In this document: positions 5,789-13,505 of the stretch, in pieces
How the letters are laid out: each line of letters opens with the position of its first letter
Numbering within the stretch: position 1 is the first letter of the stretch
Source: JAJZQD01 sp021847735
GTDB lineage: Bacteria; Bacillota; Thermincolia; Thermincolales; UBA2595
DNA: 18,756 bases
Assembly: GCA_027324025.1 (NCBI GenBank)
Contig: DAHVYW010000072.1
Span: 1-18,756 of the forward strand
Direction of reading: 5' to 3'
The notes under the pieces: model-generated
The model's input: the letters and a program-made list of their open reading frames with translations, nothing else
Told to the model about the DNA's origin: nothing
Databases searched by the model: none
Translations under genes and position numbers: made by a program

Positions 5789-6613
5789 ATGACTGAGACA
5801 AAATTGGAACTTCTTCGGAATATTTTAGTTGATATGGAATCTGTGCTCATAGCATACTCCGGCGGTATCGACAGTACCTTACTATTAAAGGTTGCTTTGG
5901 AAAGCCTGGGCCCCAAAAAAGTTTTGGCCGTGACTGCTGCCTCTGAAACATATCCGTCCGAAGAATGGGAATCTGCCAAAAGGCTGGCCGACACCATTGG
6001 GGCCAATCATCTGAGTATATTTACAGAGGAACTTAAAAACGAAGACTTCTTTCAAAACCCTCCGGAACGTTGCTACCACTGCAAAAAGGAACTTTTCGGA
6101 AAGTTATATGACCTTGCCGGCAAGAACAATCTGGCTTTTGTAGCAGATGGCGCCAACGCCGATGACCTTAATGATTTCAGGCCGGGGATGAGAGCAGGCA
6201 AAGAGCTTGGGGTGAGAAGCCCCCTGCAGGAAGCCGGCCTTTCCAAAGAAGAAATCCGGAGTCTCGCCAGGGGTCAGGGCCTGCCTAACTGGAACAAACC
6301 CAGCATGCCATGTCTCTCTTCAAGATTTCCTTATGGACATACAATTACTTCTGAAAAGCTTCGTCAAGTGGAGGAAGCCGAGCGCTATATACGCTCCCTT
6401 GGCCTAACCGAATGTAGGGTCCGCCACCATGGGGACACCGCCCGGATAGAGGTGCCTGACAGTTTCATTGAAATGGCAGCTTCCCGTCCGTTCCGCCAGC
6501 AGGTCACAGCGAAATTAAATTCACTTGGTTTTAATTATATTACCCTTGACCTCCGGGGCTTTCGGAGCGGAAGCATGAATGAGGTGCTTTCAAAGGAGGA
6601 ATTGAATGGATAA
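5789..6613 (+). CDS. larE: LarE, sulfur insertase for nickel-pincer nucleotide synthesis
   Basis: LarE adenylates the carboxylated pyridinium intermediate made by LarB and inserts sulfur to make the thiocarboxylates that will hold nickel. This 274-residue protein has the PP-loop SGGIDST at 24-30 and the family block PSMPCLSSRFPYG with Cys175, which corresponds to the sacrificial cysteine of Lactiplantibacillus LarE. It also has C95-x2-C98 (RCYHCK). Three cysteines of this kind characterise the [4Fe-4S]-dependent LarE described from Thermotoga, so this enzyme is probably a cluster-dependent, catalytic type rather than a single-turnover sacrificial one. GGAGG lies 11 nt from the ATG. The stop overlaps larB by 8 bp. 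It is the first gene of the operon. Confidence 0.93.
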   Translation: MTETKLELLRNILVDMESVLIAYSGGIDSTLLLKVALESLGPKKVLAVTAASETYPSEEWESAKRLADTIGANHLSIFTEELKNEDFFQNPPERCYHCKKELFGKLYDLAGKNNLAFVADGANADDLNDFRPGMRAGKELGVRSPLQEAGLSKEEIRSLARGQGLPNWNKPSMPCLSSRFPYGHTITSEKLRQVEEAERYIRSLGLTECRVRHHGDTARIEVPDSFIEMAASRPFRQQVTAKLNSLGFNYITLDLRGFRSGSMNEVLSKEELNG

Positions 6614-7364
6614 GGACGCTCTTAAAAACCTTCTTACCCAGGTAAAGCACGGCACACTGGACATTGACCAGGCCTTGGAATCTCTCAAAGACCTGCCCTT
6701 CGAAGACCTTGGCTTTGCGAAGGTCGACCATCACCGCTGCCTCCGGAAAGGGTTTCCCGAAGTAATCTTTTGCCAGGGCAAACAACCTGAGCAGGTGGCC
6801 TCAATAATCGAGAGGCTTCTGCCCACGTGCAATCAAATCCTGGCAACCAGGGCCAACCCGGAAGTCTACGCTGTCGTCAATAAAATGTGTCCCGATGCCA
6901 AATATCATTCCTTGGCACGGTGCATCACCATTGAAAAAGAGGCGCGTCCGAAATACCAAAGCCCGGTATTGGTAATCAGCGCCGGTACGGCAGACCTCCC
7001 CGTTGCCGAGGAGGCCTCGGTAACCGCAGAAATTATGGGTAATACTGTTACCCGGCTTTACGATGTGGGAGTTGCCGGTATTCACCGGCTTTTTCACTAC
7101 AAATCCTTAATTGACCAAGCGGCTGTTATTATTGTCGTTGCCGGAATGGAAGGCGCCCTGGCAAGTGTGGTGGGCGGGCTGGTTGAAGTCCCGGTGGTGG
7201 CCGTTCCGACCAGCATCGGTTATGGAGCCGCCTTTGGCGGGATTGCCGCACTGCTGGCAATGTTGAATTCTTGTGCCGCAGGCATCGCCGTTGTAAATAT
7301 CGACAATGGCTTCGGGGCCGCAGCCATGGCCGCAGCCATTGTCCGACTGAAAGAAGGAAAATAA
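6606..7364 (+). CDS. larB: LarB, nicotinate adenine dinucleotide carboxylase/hydrolase
   Basis: LarB carboxylates C5 of the pyridinium ring of NaAD and hydrolyses the dinucleotide, the first NPN step. The protein is 252 residues, normal for the family. The C-terminal half is PurE-like: VLVISAGTADLPVAEEA at about 122-138, VVAGMEGALASVVGGL, then VPTSIGYGAAFGGIAALLAML. The N-terminal half carries the LarB-specific block FAKVDHHRCLRKGFPEVIFCQG. AGGAGG lies 7 nt upstream of the ATG inside the end of larE, and its stop overlaps the larC start (TAATG), so translation of all three genes is coupled. Confidence 0.94.
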   Translation: MDKDALKNLLTQVKHGTLDIDQALESLKDLPFEDLGFAKVDHHRCLRKGFPEVIFCQGKQPEQVASIIERLLPTCNQILATRANPEVYAVVNKMCPDAKYHSLARCITIEKEARPKYQSPVLVISAGTADLPVAEEASVTAEIMGNTVTRLYDVGVAGIHRLFHYKSLIDQAAVIIVVAGMEGALASVVGGLVEVPVVAVPTSIGYGAAFGGIAALLAMLNSCAAGIAVVNIDNGFGAAAMAAAIVRLKEGK

Positions 7365-8566
7365 TGAACTTTCTCTACCTGGATTGTTTTGCCGGAATCA
7401 GCGGGGACATGTTTCTGGGAGCCTTGATAGACCTTGGTATCTCCCCCCAGGAACTGGCGGACCGGCTGGAAACCTTAGGCCTGCATGGCTTTCGGCTGGC
7501 CGTCGACAAAATTTCAAAAAACGGTATCAGTGCAACAAAAGCATCAGTGCAAATATTTGCGGAAAAGCAGCCCCACCGTCACCTGTCTGATATTCTGCAG
7601 ATTATAGAACAGAGCCTGCTGCCCACCGCAGTAAAAGAAAAAAGCACTGCCGTTTTCCGTACCCTGGCAGCCGCAGAAGCCAAAGTCCATGGTGTTCCTG
7701 TCGAAACTGTACATTTTCATGAAGTGGGAGCCCTGGACTCAATAATTGACATCATCGGTACAGTTACAGCCCTCGATATGCTGGGAATTGAACACCTTCT
7801 GTGCTCTCCTCTGCCATTAGGTTCAGGTTTTGTGGAATGTGCCCATGGAACCTTACCACTACCTGCTCCAGCCGTTTTAGAGCTCTTGAAGGGTATTCCC
7901 ACCCGTTCGTGCAATATCAACGGCGAAACCGTTACCCCTACCGGTGCCGCCCTGGTCAAAACCCTGTCCGCCGAATTTGGGACCATGCCAGCTATGAAGA
8001 TTGCAGCCGTCGGGTATGGGGCCGGGACAGCCGAACGGGCTGTACCCAACCTCGTAAGGGCAATTCTCGGGGAAACCACCGGGACAGGCCGCAGATGTGA
8101 AAGGCTATTTACCGAAGACACTCTCCACATAGTGGAGGCCAACATAGATGACATGAACCCGGAGTTTTACGATTACATCGTGCCGTTCCTGTTCTCCACT
8201 GGCGCTGTAGATGTTTTTATCACCCCGGTAATCATGAAGAAAGGGCGACCGGCCCAGGTCCTCAGTTGTCTTGTCCCAGACGATTGTCTTAGTGCCTTAA
8301 TTAACGCACTCCTGGCCGAGACCACCACCCTTGGTGTAAGGACCCACCCGTGCCGTAGATACAAATTAGCCCGGGAATCAAAGGTGGTGCAGACCCGTTA
8401 CGGGCCGGTTACAGTTAAACTCGGCCGTCACCCCGACTCCGGACATATTATGAATATTGCGCCAGAGTGGGAAGACTGTAAAGCCGCTGCTTACCAGTCA
8501 AAAATCCCCGTCAAGACAGTTTATGACCTGGCTAAGGCTGAGGCTTATAAGAGCGAAAACCCGTAG
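7364..8566 (+). CDS. larC: LarC, nickel insertase for nickel-pincer nucleotide
   Basis: LarC inserts Ni2+ into the pincer nucleotide in a CTP-dependent reaction. The 400-residue protein opens with MNFLYLDCFAGISGDMFLGA and contains VHFHEVGALDSIIDIIG, ANIDDMNPEFYDYIV and MKKGRPAQVLSCL, all family blocks. An open frame extends upstream to 7271, but the ATG at 7364 overlapping the larB stop, with GAAGGA upstream, is clearly the start. In Lactiplantibacillus LarC is made by a programmed frameshift between larC1 and larC2; here it is one continuous frame. The stop codon lies inside the left arm of the terminator hairpin. No larA is in the window. Confidence 0.95.
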   Translation: MNFLYLDCFAGISGDMFLGALIDLGISPQELADRLETLGLHGFRLAVDKISKNGISATKASVQIFAEKQPHRHLSDILQIIEQSLLPTAVKEKSTAVFRTLAAAEAKVHGVPVETVHFHEVGALDSIIDIIGTVTALDMLGIEHLLCSPLPLGSGFVECAHGTLPLPAPAVLELLKGIPTRSCNINGETVTPTGAALVKTLSAEFGTMPAMKIAAVGYGAGTAERAVPNLVRAILGETTGTGRRCERLFTEDTLHIVEANIDDMNPEFYDYIVPFLFSTGAVDVFITPVIMKKGRPAQVLSCLVPDDCLSALINALLAETTTLGVRTHPCRRYKLARESKVVQTRYGPVTVKLGRHPDSGHIMNIAPEWEDCKAAAYQSKIPVKTVYDLAKAEAYKSENP

Positions 8567-8583
8567 GTTCCCCTACGGGTTTT
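8556..8583. terminator. bidirectional terminator between larC and the cysteine desulfurase gene
   Basis: AAAACCCGTAGG (8556-8567) and CCTACGGGTTTT (8572-8583) form a perfect 12-bp stem with a TTCC loop, A-rich on one side and T-rich on the other. It serves both convergent operons. The larC TAG stop (8564-8566) lies inside the left arm. Confidence 0.9.
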
Positions 8584-8587
8584 ATAT

Positions 8588-9733
8588 TTACGGCAATTCT
8601 GCAACGGTCCTTTCCAGCGCATCCAGAACGTAGTCTACCTCCGTGGGCGTATTAAAGATCGAAAAACTGAACCTCACCGTACCCCGGTCTAGAGTGCCGA
8701 TAGTCCTGTGAGCCGCCGGGGCACAATGCAAACCACTACGGCAGGCAATATCAAAGGCCTTGTCCAGAATAAAGGCGATTTCCGAAGAGTCCTGTCCCCT
8801 AACGTTAACAGATACAACCGGGACCTGTATAGAAGGGTCGGCAGGTCCGTAAATTTGTATTTCCTTCATTTGCTTCAGGCCCTCCAGAAACCTTGCCACC
8901 AGAACTTGTTCGTGTTTTCTGATACTGTCAAGCCCCCGGGACATAATAAACCGTATCCCTGCTCCGAGCCCGGCAAGCCCCGGGGTGTTCGGCGTTCCGC
9001 TCTCAAACCTGTCCGGCATATCTTCCGGTTGTTCCAAAGATTCGGACTTGCTGCCCGTCCCCCCCTGACAAAGGGGTTCCGGTAGAACTCCGTCCCTTAT
9101 AAACAAGCCGCCTGTACCTTGGGGTCCGTAAAGACTTTTATGCCCGGTAAAAGCCAGCATGTCAACATTTATCCTGTTAACATCAATGTCAAGCAGTCCC
9201 GCGGTCTGAGCTGCGTCTACGATTAAAAAGACCCCGTTAGCCCTGGTTATCCTGCCTATTTCTTCAATTGGCAGGATAGTTCCGGTAACATTTGAAGCAT
9301 GAAGAATTGCCACGGCAACTGTATTCTTTTTTATCGCGTTGGCAACAGCACCCGGCTCTAGCGTTCCTGTTGGTGAGCATTGCAGTTGAGTCACTTCCAC
9401 GCCCCGTTTTTGTAGAACATAAAGAGGTCTTGCCATGGAGTTATGTTCCATCGAACTGGTAATAACATGGTCACCCGGTTTAAGCAGCCCTTTTAACGCC
9501 AGGTTGAGGGATTCTGTGGCATTTCCCGTGAACACAATGCGGACAGGGTCATCAACCTTGAATAATTTAGCCACCGCCTCCCTGGTTTCATACACTATTC
9601 TGCCCGCAGAAAGGGACATTTTGTGTCCACCCCGGCCCGGGTTAGCCCCAGCATGCCGGATACAGTCCTCAATGGCAGCTATTGTTTCTTCTGGCTTAGG
9701 CCAGGTCGTCGCGGCGTTGTCAAGGTATATCAT
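8588..9733 (-). CDS. cysteine desulfurase family protein (class V aminotransferase, EF2568-like)
   Basis: This 381-residue PLP enzyme starts MIYLDNAATTWPKPE. The PLP lysine is Lys199 in FTGHKSLYG, and the catalytic cysteine is Cys337 in RSGLHCAPAAH. The WPKPE start, GGxxS-type loop and CAPxAH ending fit the subfamily represented by Enterococcus EF2568, found in labile-selenium/molybdenum hydroxylase clusters, rather than IscS or SufS. It would release sulfane sulfur or selenium. A start 11 codons upstream is possible, but the ATG at 9733 has AAGGAGG 8 nt away. It follows hydE on the same strand with a 77-bp gap and no terminator, and hydE carries a putative Se/S-carrier domain, so sulfur supply to that pathway is an attractive inference. 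Confidence 0.88.
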   Translation of the reverse strand: MIYLDNAATTWPKPEETIAAIEDCIRHAGANPGRGGHKMSLSAGRIVYETREAVAKLFKVDDPVRIVFTGNATESLNLALKGLLKPGDHVITSSMEHNSMARPLYVLQKRGVEVTQLQCSPTGTLEPGAVANAIKKNTVAVAILHASNVTGTILPIEEIGRITRANGVFLIVDAAQTAGLLDIDVNRINVDMLAFTGHKSLYGPQGTGGLFIRDGVLPEPLCQGGTGSKSESLEQPEDMPDRFESGTPNTPGLAGLGAGIRFIMSRGLDSIRKHEQVLVARFLEGLKQMKEIQIYGPADPSIQVPVVSVNVRGQDSSEIAFILDKAFDIACRSGLHCAPAAHRTIGTLDRGTVRFSFSIFNTPTEVDYVLDALERTVAELP

Positions 9734-9810
9734 CAGCACTCCCTCCTTGTTGGTCCAAGGGCTCACAAACCCGTGTATCCGTTATTAGTTTTACCTCAAA
9801 TGGTCCCGAT

Positions 9811-11142
9811 TCATCCGCCGGCTGTACGCTGCTCCGGTTCAGCAAGCCCACCGGCCTGTATATATGGCGGAGTTTGCCGCTGTAAGGCTTTAACCATCGT
9901 CAAGGCCCATTCAATATCAACCATCATTTTGTTGGCATAAATCTTGTATTTTTCCCTGACACCCGGAGGGGTCATAATTAGCATAATTGTGTTGGCCCCG
10001 CAGGCCAACCCTTTGAGCTGGGCTTCCCGGCTGAGGGTTGCCAGGGCCGTGGTGGACGGAATATAGGAATTCCGGCAGACCAATCGGGTTACGGCAATTG
10101 TATTTAGCGTCAAGTCCACGGCTCCTGGTGTGTTGGTCTCCAGGGGGGTGTTGACAGCAGGCACAAAAGGTCCAACCCCAATCATGTGAATACCCTCCTG
10201 CCAGAACCAGATGATATCCCTGGCAATGCTGTCTACATCCTGCCCAGGTAACCCGATAATGTTCCCGCTCCCGGTAATATATCCCGCCTGTTTAATCATC
10301 CTGACATGTTTTATCCGTTCTGTAACGGTTGAACCGGGGTGAAGCTCGCTGTATATGTGGGGATTGGTAGTTTCCACTTTCAGCAGGTAGTTGTCAGCCC
10401 CCGCTTGCCTGAATATCCCGTATTCTTCCGGTTCCCGTTCTCCCAGACTCAGGGTTATATACATACCGGTTTCCTGCTTTATAGCCTTAATTATATTGAC
10501 AACCCTTGTAGTTGTAAACCAGGTGTCTTCGCCGGACTGCAGGATAATGGTCTGGATGCCCATGGCTCTAACTCTCACTGCCTGCTCCAAAATCTCATTT
10601 TCGGTCATTCTGTACCGGCTAAGGTTGCTGTTGCCCTGCCGCAGACCGCAGTATGAGCAGTTACGGCGGCAGTGGTTGGAAAACTCGAGGGCAGCCCTGA
10701 TGTCCACAACATCACCGATACTAATCTGCCGCACATAGTCAGCTGCCTTCCAAAGGGCTTCTCTGTCCGTTCCCGAGGCCTTTAGCAAAATACGCAAATC
10801 CGGCAGGGAAGGGGGCAGCCCCTCCAGTACCCCGGACAGGACTTTACCAAAGGATCCCGCGTTATTTTTCCCCGATAACCTTTCCAGCAATTCCGTCCGG
10901 GGAAGCCTGGCCGGAATAGTCTTCTCGATTTCAAGCCCTGATTGTTCGAGGACACCAGATGACCTTTTACTGTCACCAACGGTTATTTCCAGCACCGTTG
11001 AACATGGTCCAACTTCTTTAGGCGGGGAAGGAACAGTCCGCACCGGGATACCGGCTTCCTGCAGCGCCTTTTCGGCCCGGAAAACATCAGTTAGGTTCTT
11101 ACAAACTATATATAACAACTCTCCGGCATTGACCACAGGCAT
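9811..11142 (-). CDS. hydE: HydE radical SAM [FeFe]-hydrogenase maturase with N-terminal DUF3343 domain
   Basis: HydE acts on the HydG-made Fe(CO)2(CN)cysteine synthon on the way to the H-cluster diiron subsite. From the ATG at 11142 the protein has 443 residues, about 90 more than usual. Residues 8-75 (LLYIVCKNLTDVFRAEKAL, GIPVRTVPSPPKEVGPCS) match DUF3343, a putative Se/S carrier domain, with its conserved Cys47. The HydE part follows: radical SAM motif C158-x3-C162-x2-C165, then LQSGEDTW, SLGEREPEEY and GSGNIIGLPGQD. The extra C-terminal cysteines of Thermotoga HydE are absent; that auxiliary cluster is known to be dispensable. A TTG at 11214 could add 24 residues overlapping hydG but lacks a ribosome-binding site; the ATG at 11142 has a closely spaced GAAGGGAG. 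It lies 40 nt after hydG. Confidence 0.9.
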   Translation of the reverse strand: MPVVNAGELLYIVCKNLTDVFRAEKALQEAGIPVRTVPSPPKEVGPCSTVLEITVGDSKRSSGVLEQSGLEIEKTIPARLPRTELLERLSGKNNAGSFGKVLSGVLEGLPPSLPDLRILLKASGTDREALWKAADYVRQISIGDVVDIRAALEFSNHCRRNCSYCGLRQGNSNLSRYRMTENEILEQAVRVRAMGIQTIILQSGEDTWFTTTRVVNIIKAIKQETGMYITLSLGEREPEEYGIFRQAGADNYLLKVETTNPHIYSELHPGSTVTERIKHVRMIKQAGYITGSGNIIGLPGQDVDSIARDIIWFWQEGIHMIGVGPFVPAVNTPLETNTPGAVDLTLNTIAVTRLVCRNSYIPSTTALATLSREAQLKGLACGANTIMLIMTPPGVREKYKIYANKMMVDIEWALTMVKALQRQTPPYIQAGGLAEPEQRTAGG

Positions 11143-11182
11143 TCTCCCTTCAAAACCCGCAAATCCAAGCCTGTTGGCCGCT

Positions 11183-12547
11183 CTAATAATAAATATCTCT
11201 CTTACCCGTTTCAATATCTGCCAGTCTTTTTACAAGGCTTTCTCGTACTGCCGCAACGTCACTGGATTCCAGGAAACGTTTCAGAACCCTTTTCCCCTGG
11301 AGACCGGTTTCCTCTGAAGCGAAATCCAGTAGAAACTCCCTAAATGTAAGGAGGGCATTGGGTTGGCATAATTTCTTAATTTCCCCGACTTTAGCCAGAG
11401 CCATAAACCGTTCACCGGTACGTTCCTGGCGGTAACAGGCCGTGCAAAAACTGGGTAGATAACCGGCCCTGCATATATCGCGGACAACCTCATCCAGGGT
11501 CCTGTTGTCTTCAAGTTGAAACTGGGTCCCACCTCTTTCGCCGGCGCTATAACCCCCCGGTGCGGTGGAAGACCCCGCGCTAATCTGGGACACCCCTATG
11601 TCAAGCAACCGGTCCCGCAAGAAACCCGGCTCCCTGGTTGACATTATTATACCTGTATAAGGCAGCGCCAGTCGCAAGACAGCAGTGGTCAGCATTAGCT
11701 GACGGTCATTTATTTGAAAGCCGGTTTCGAAAACTGCGCTGCCGAAAGCCTTTTTGAGCCGGGGGACAGATACAGTGTGCGGTCCGACACCCCAGTTACG
11801 CTCAAGCTCGGCCGCATGGCAGACTAAAGCCATGACTTCAAAACGGTAATCATAGAGCCCAAACAGAACACCCATTCCGTAATCATCAATTCCTGCCTCA
11901 ATAGCCCTTTCAAAAGAGGTAATTCGCCAGTTGTAATCGGCCTTCGTTCCGCAAGGGTGATAAAAAGAGTATTGTTCGCGATGATAGGTTTCCTGAAAAG
12001 ACTGATATGTACCTATGCCAGCCTCTTTCAAATGCCGGAAATCCTCCGTTGACAGGGGGGCGATATTTACATTTACTCTTCTGATATTCGTTTTTTCATA
12101 GATTCCTCTAATAGCCTTCACAACATAGGAAATTCCGTTTTGGACCGGCTTTTCGCCGCAAACCAAAAGGATTCTTTTATGACCCATACTTTCAATTTTC
12201 TGGGCCTCAGCTATCAACTCTTCGGAGGAAAGCGTGCGCCTGGCAAGGCTTACGTTATCCTTGCGAAACCCGCAATAAAGGCAATTGTTAGCGCACTCAT
12301 TTGACAGGTATAAGGGGGCGAACAATACCACCCGTTTCCCGTAGATGAGCTCTTTTACCCGCCCCGCGGCATTAATAATTTCCTCCTGCAGACCACTGTC
12401 ATTGGTGTTGAGAAGTTCACCCGCCTCCAAAAACGTCAAGCCCTTTAATTCTATCGATTTCTGTAGCAGCTCTGCAATTCTTTCGTTAGGGGAGGGGTGG
12501 CTGTTAAGCGCCTCGCAGATCCTCCCATAATTCCCTTCGTTGAGCAA
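11183..12547 (-). CDS. hydG: HydG, tyrosine lyase of [FeFe]-hydrogenase maturation
   Basis: HydG cleaves tyrosine to p-cresol and dehydroglycine, giving the CO and CN ligands of the H-cluster as an Fe-cysteine synthon. The 454-residue protein has the radical SAM motif C85-x3-C89-x2-C92 (ECANNCLYCGFRKDN) and the HydG-specific C-terminal CX2CX22C (C368, C371, C394) that binds the auxiliary cluster with the dangler iron. Other family blocks are CGEKP, FQETYHREQY and ALLTFREFLLDFAS. The start is TTG, with AAGGGGG about 10 nt upstream; no better ATG exists. It follows parB across the two parS sites and leads the hydG-hydE-cysteine desulfurase set. HydF and a hydrogenase catalytic subunit are not in the window. 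Confidence 0.95.
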   Translation of the reverse strand: MLNEGNYGRICEALNSHPSPNERIAELLQKSIELKGLTFLEAGELLNTNDSGLQEEIINAAGRVKELIYGKRVVLFAPLYLSNECANNCLYCGFRKDNVSLARRTLSSEELIAEAQKIESMGHKRILLVCGEKPVQNGISYVVKAIRGIYEKTNIRRVNVNIAPLSTEDFRHLKEAGIGTYQSFQETYHREQYSFYHPCGTKADYNWRITSFERAIEAGIDDYGMGVLFGLYDYRFEVMALVCHAAELERNWGVGPHTVSVPRLKKAFGSAVFETGFQINDRQLMLTTAVLRLALPYTGIIMSTREPGFLRDRLLDIGVSQISAGSSTAPGGYSAGERGGTQFQLEDNRTLDEVVRDICRAGYLPSFCTACYRQERTGERFMALAKVGEIKKLCQPNALLTFREFLLDFASEETGLQGKRVLKRFLESSDVAAVRESLVKRLADIETGKRDIYY

Positions 12548-12584
12548 GCCTGCAACCCCCTTTTATTAGACAACTGCCCTAAAA

Positions 12585-12600
12585 AGTTTCACGTGAAACA
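12585..12600. promoter_or_regulatory. parS site (15 of 16 match)
   Basis: AGTTTCACGTGAAACA differs from the parS consensus TGTTTCACGTGAAACA only at the first base. It lies 40 bp from the perfect copy, between parB and hydG. ParB-CTP clamps load at such sites and spread. In the minus-strand transcript the palindrome is followed by TTTTT. Confidence 0.93.
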
Positions 12601-12624
12601 CTGTCCTTTTCAGCAACAGAAAAA

Positions 12625-12640
12625 TGTTTCACGTGAAACA
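12625..12640. promoter_or_regulatory. parS site (perfect consensus)
   Basis: TGTTTCACGTGAAACA matches the bacterial chromosomal parS consensus at all 16 positions. It lies 1 bp after the parB stop codon. In the minus-strand transcript it is directly followed by TTTTT, so it may also act as a weak terminator after parB. Confidence 0.97.
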
Positions 12641-12641
12641 A

Positions 12642-13505
12642 CTAGATATCTACATTCCCCAGAAGAGCTTCCAACAACCTTTGCAGTTCTTCGTCTCCGT
12701 AGTATTCTATCTCTATGCGACCGCTCTTCTCGCCATGTCTGATAATTACTTTTGTACTGAACTTTCTTTTTAATCTTTCTTCAAGGTCCAGAAGAACGGG
12801 GTCTTCCTTTGCGGTCTTCCTTTTGGGTTTTGGCCTGTGAGTCAGCATCTCCTGTACGGCCTTTTCAGTCTGTCTAACCGACATGCCCACCAAAGCAATT
12901 CTCTTGGCTAAGTCCTCCTGCTCTTTCTGCCGGGCCAATGTAAGTAATGCCCGGGCATGGCCCGCTGAAATCAAGTCCTTTAGCACCATGTCTTTTACGT
13001 GTTCGGGTAGAGCCAGAAGCCTGACCGTATTGGCAATAAAAGGCCTGCTCTTGCCAACCCTTTTTGAAAGTTCCTCTTGGGTTAGGCCATATTCCTCCAT
13101 CAATATTTTATACGCACTAGCTTCTTCAATAGGGTTAAGATCTTCCCTTTGAATGTTCTCAATCAAAGCGATTTCGGAAGTTTCCCTTTGGGACAGGTTT
13201 CTGACAATGGCCGGAATCTTTTCCATCCCTATTCGTTGGCAGGCCCGCCACCTTCTCTCGCCGGCCACTAGCTCGTATATGCCGTCTTTCTCCGCTCGTA
13301 CTATGATGGGTTGGACAACACCATGTTCCTTGATGGACATGGCCAGTTCGTTAAGCTTATTCTCATCAAAGCTGTGCCGTGGCTGGTTTTTGTTAACTTT
13401 TATATCCCCTACATCGATTTCCACAACGCTCTCTTTTTCGTTTTTCCCAATTTCCACGCCCGGCAGAAGTGCCTGAAGGCCCCGGCCCAAACCCCGCTTA
13501 CTCAA
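12642..13505 (-). CDS. parB: ParB/Spo0J chromosome-partitioning protein
   Basis: ParB is the CTP-dependent DNA clamp that binds parS, organises the origin region and recruits SMC. The 287-residue protein shows the N-terminal ParA-activating KRGLGRGLQALLP, the CTP-binding blocks NQPRHSFDE, GERRWRA and ENIQREDLNPIEEA, and a helix-turn-helix (LTQEELSKRVGKSRPFIANTVRLL) for parS, ending in a C-terminal dimerisation region rich in Glu and Leu. The start is TTG with AAGGA about 11 nt upstream, overlapping the end of parA by 8 bp. The cognate parS sites follow immediately. Confidence 0.97.
   Translation of the reverse strand: MSKRGLGRGLQALLPGVEIGKNEKESVVEIDVGDIKVNKNQPRHSFDENKLNELAMSIKEHGVVQPIIVRAEKDGIYELVAGERRWRACQRIGMEKIPAIVRNLSQRETSEIALIENIQREDLNPIEEASAYKILMEEYGLTQEELSKRVGKSRPFIANTVRLLALPEHVKDMVLKDLISAGHARALLTLARQKEQEDLAKRIALVGMSVRQTEKAVQEMLTHRPKPKRKTAKEDPVLLDLEERLKRKFSTKVIIRHGEKSGRIEIEYYGDEELQRLLEALLGNVDI

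Noticed and set aside
7271..7363. Upstream extension of larC
   Set aside because: It lies inside larB in another frame and is Arg-rich; the family start MNFLYLDCFAG is at 7364.
11143..11214. Longer HydE start at the TTG at 11214
   Set aside because: It would overlap hydG and has no ribosome-binding site; the DUF3343 pattern begins only after the ATG at 11142. Kept only as an alternative.
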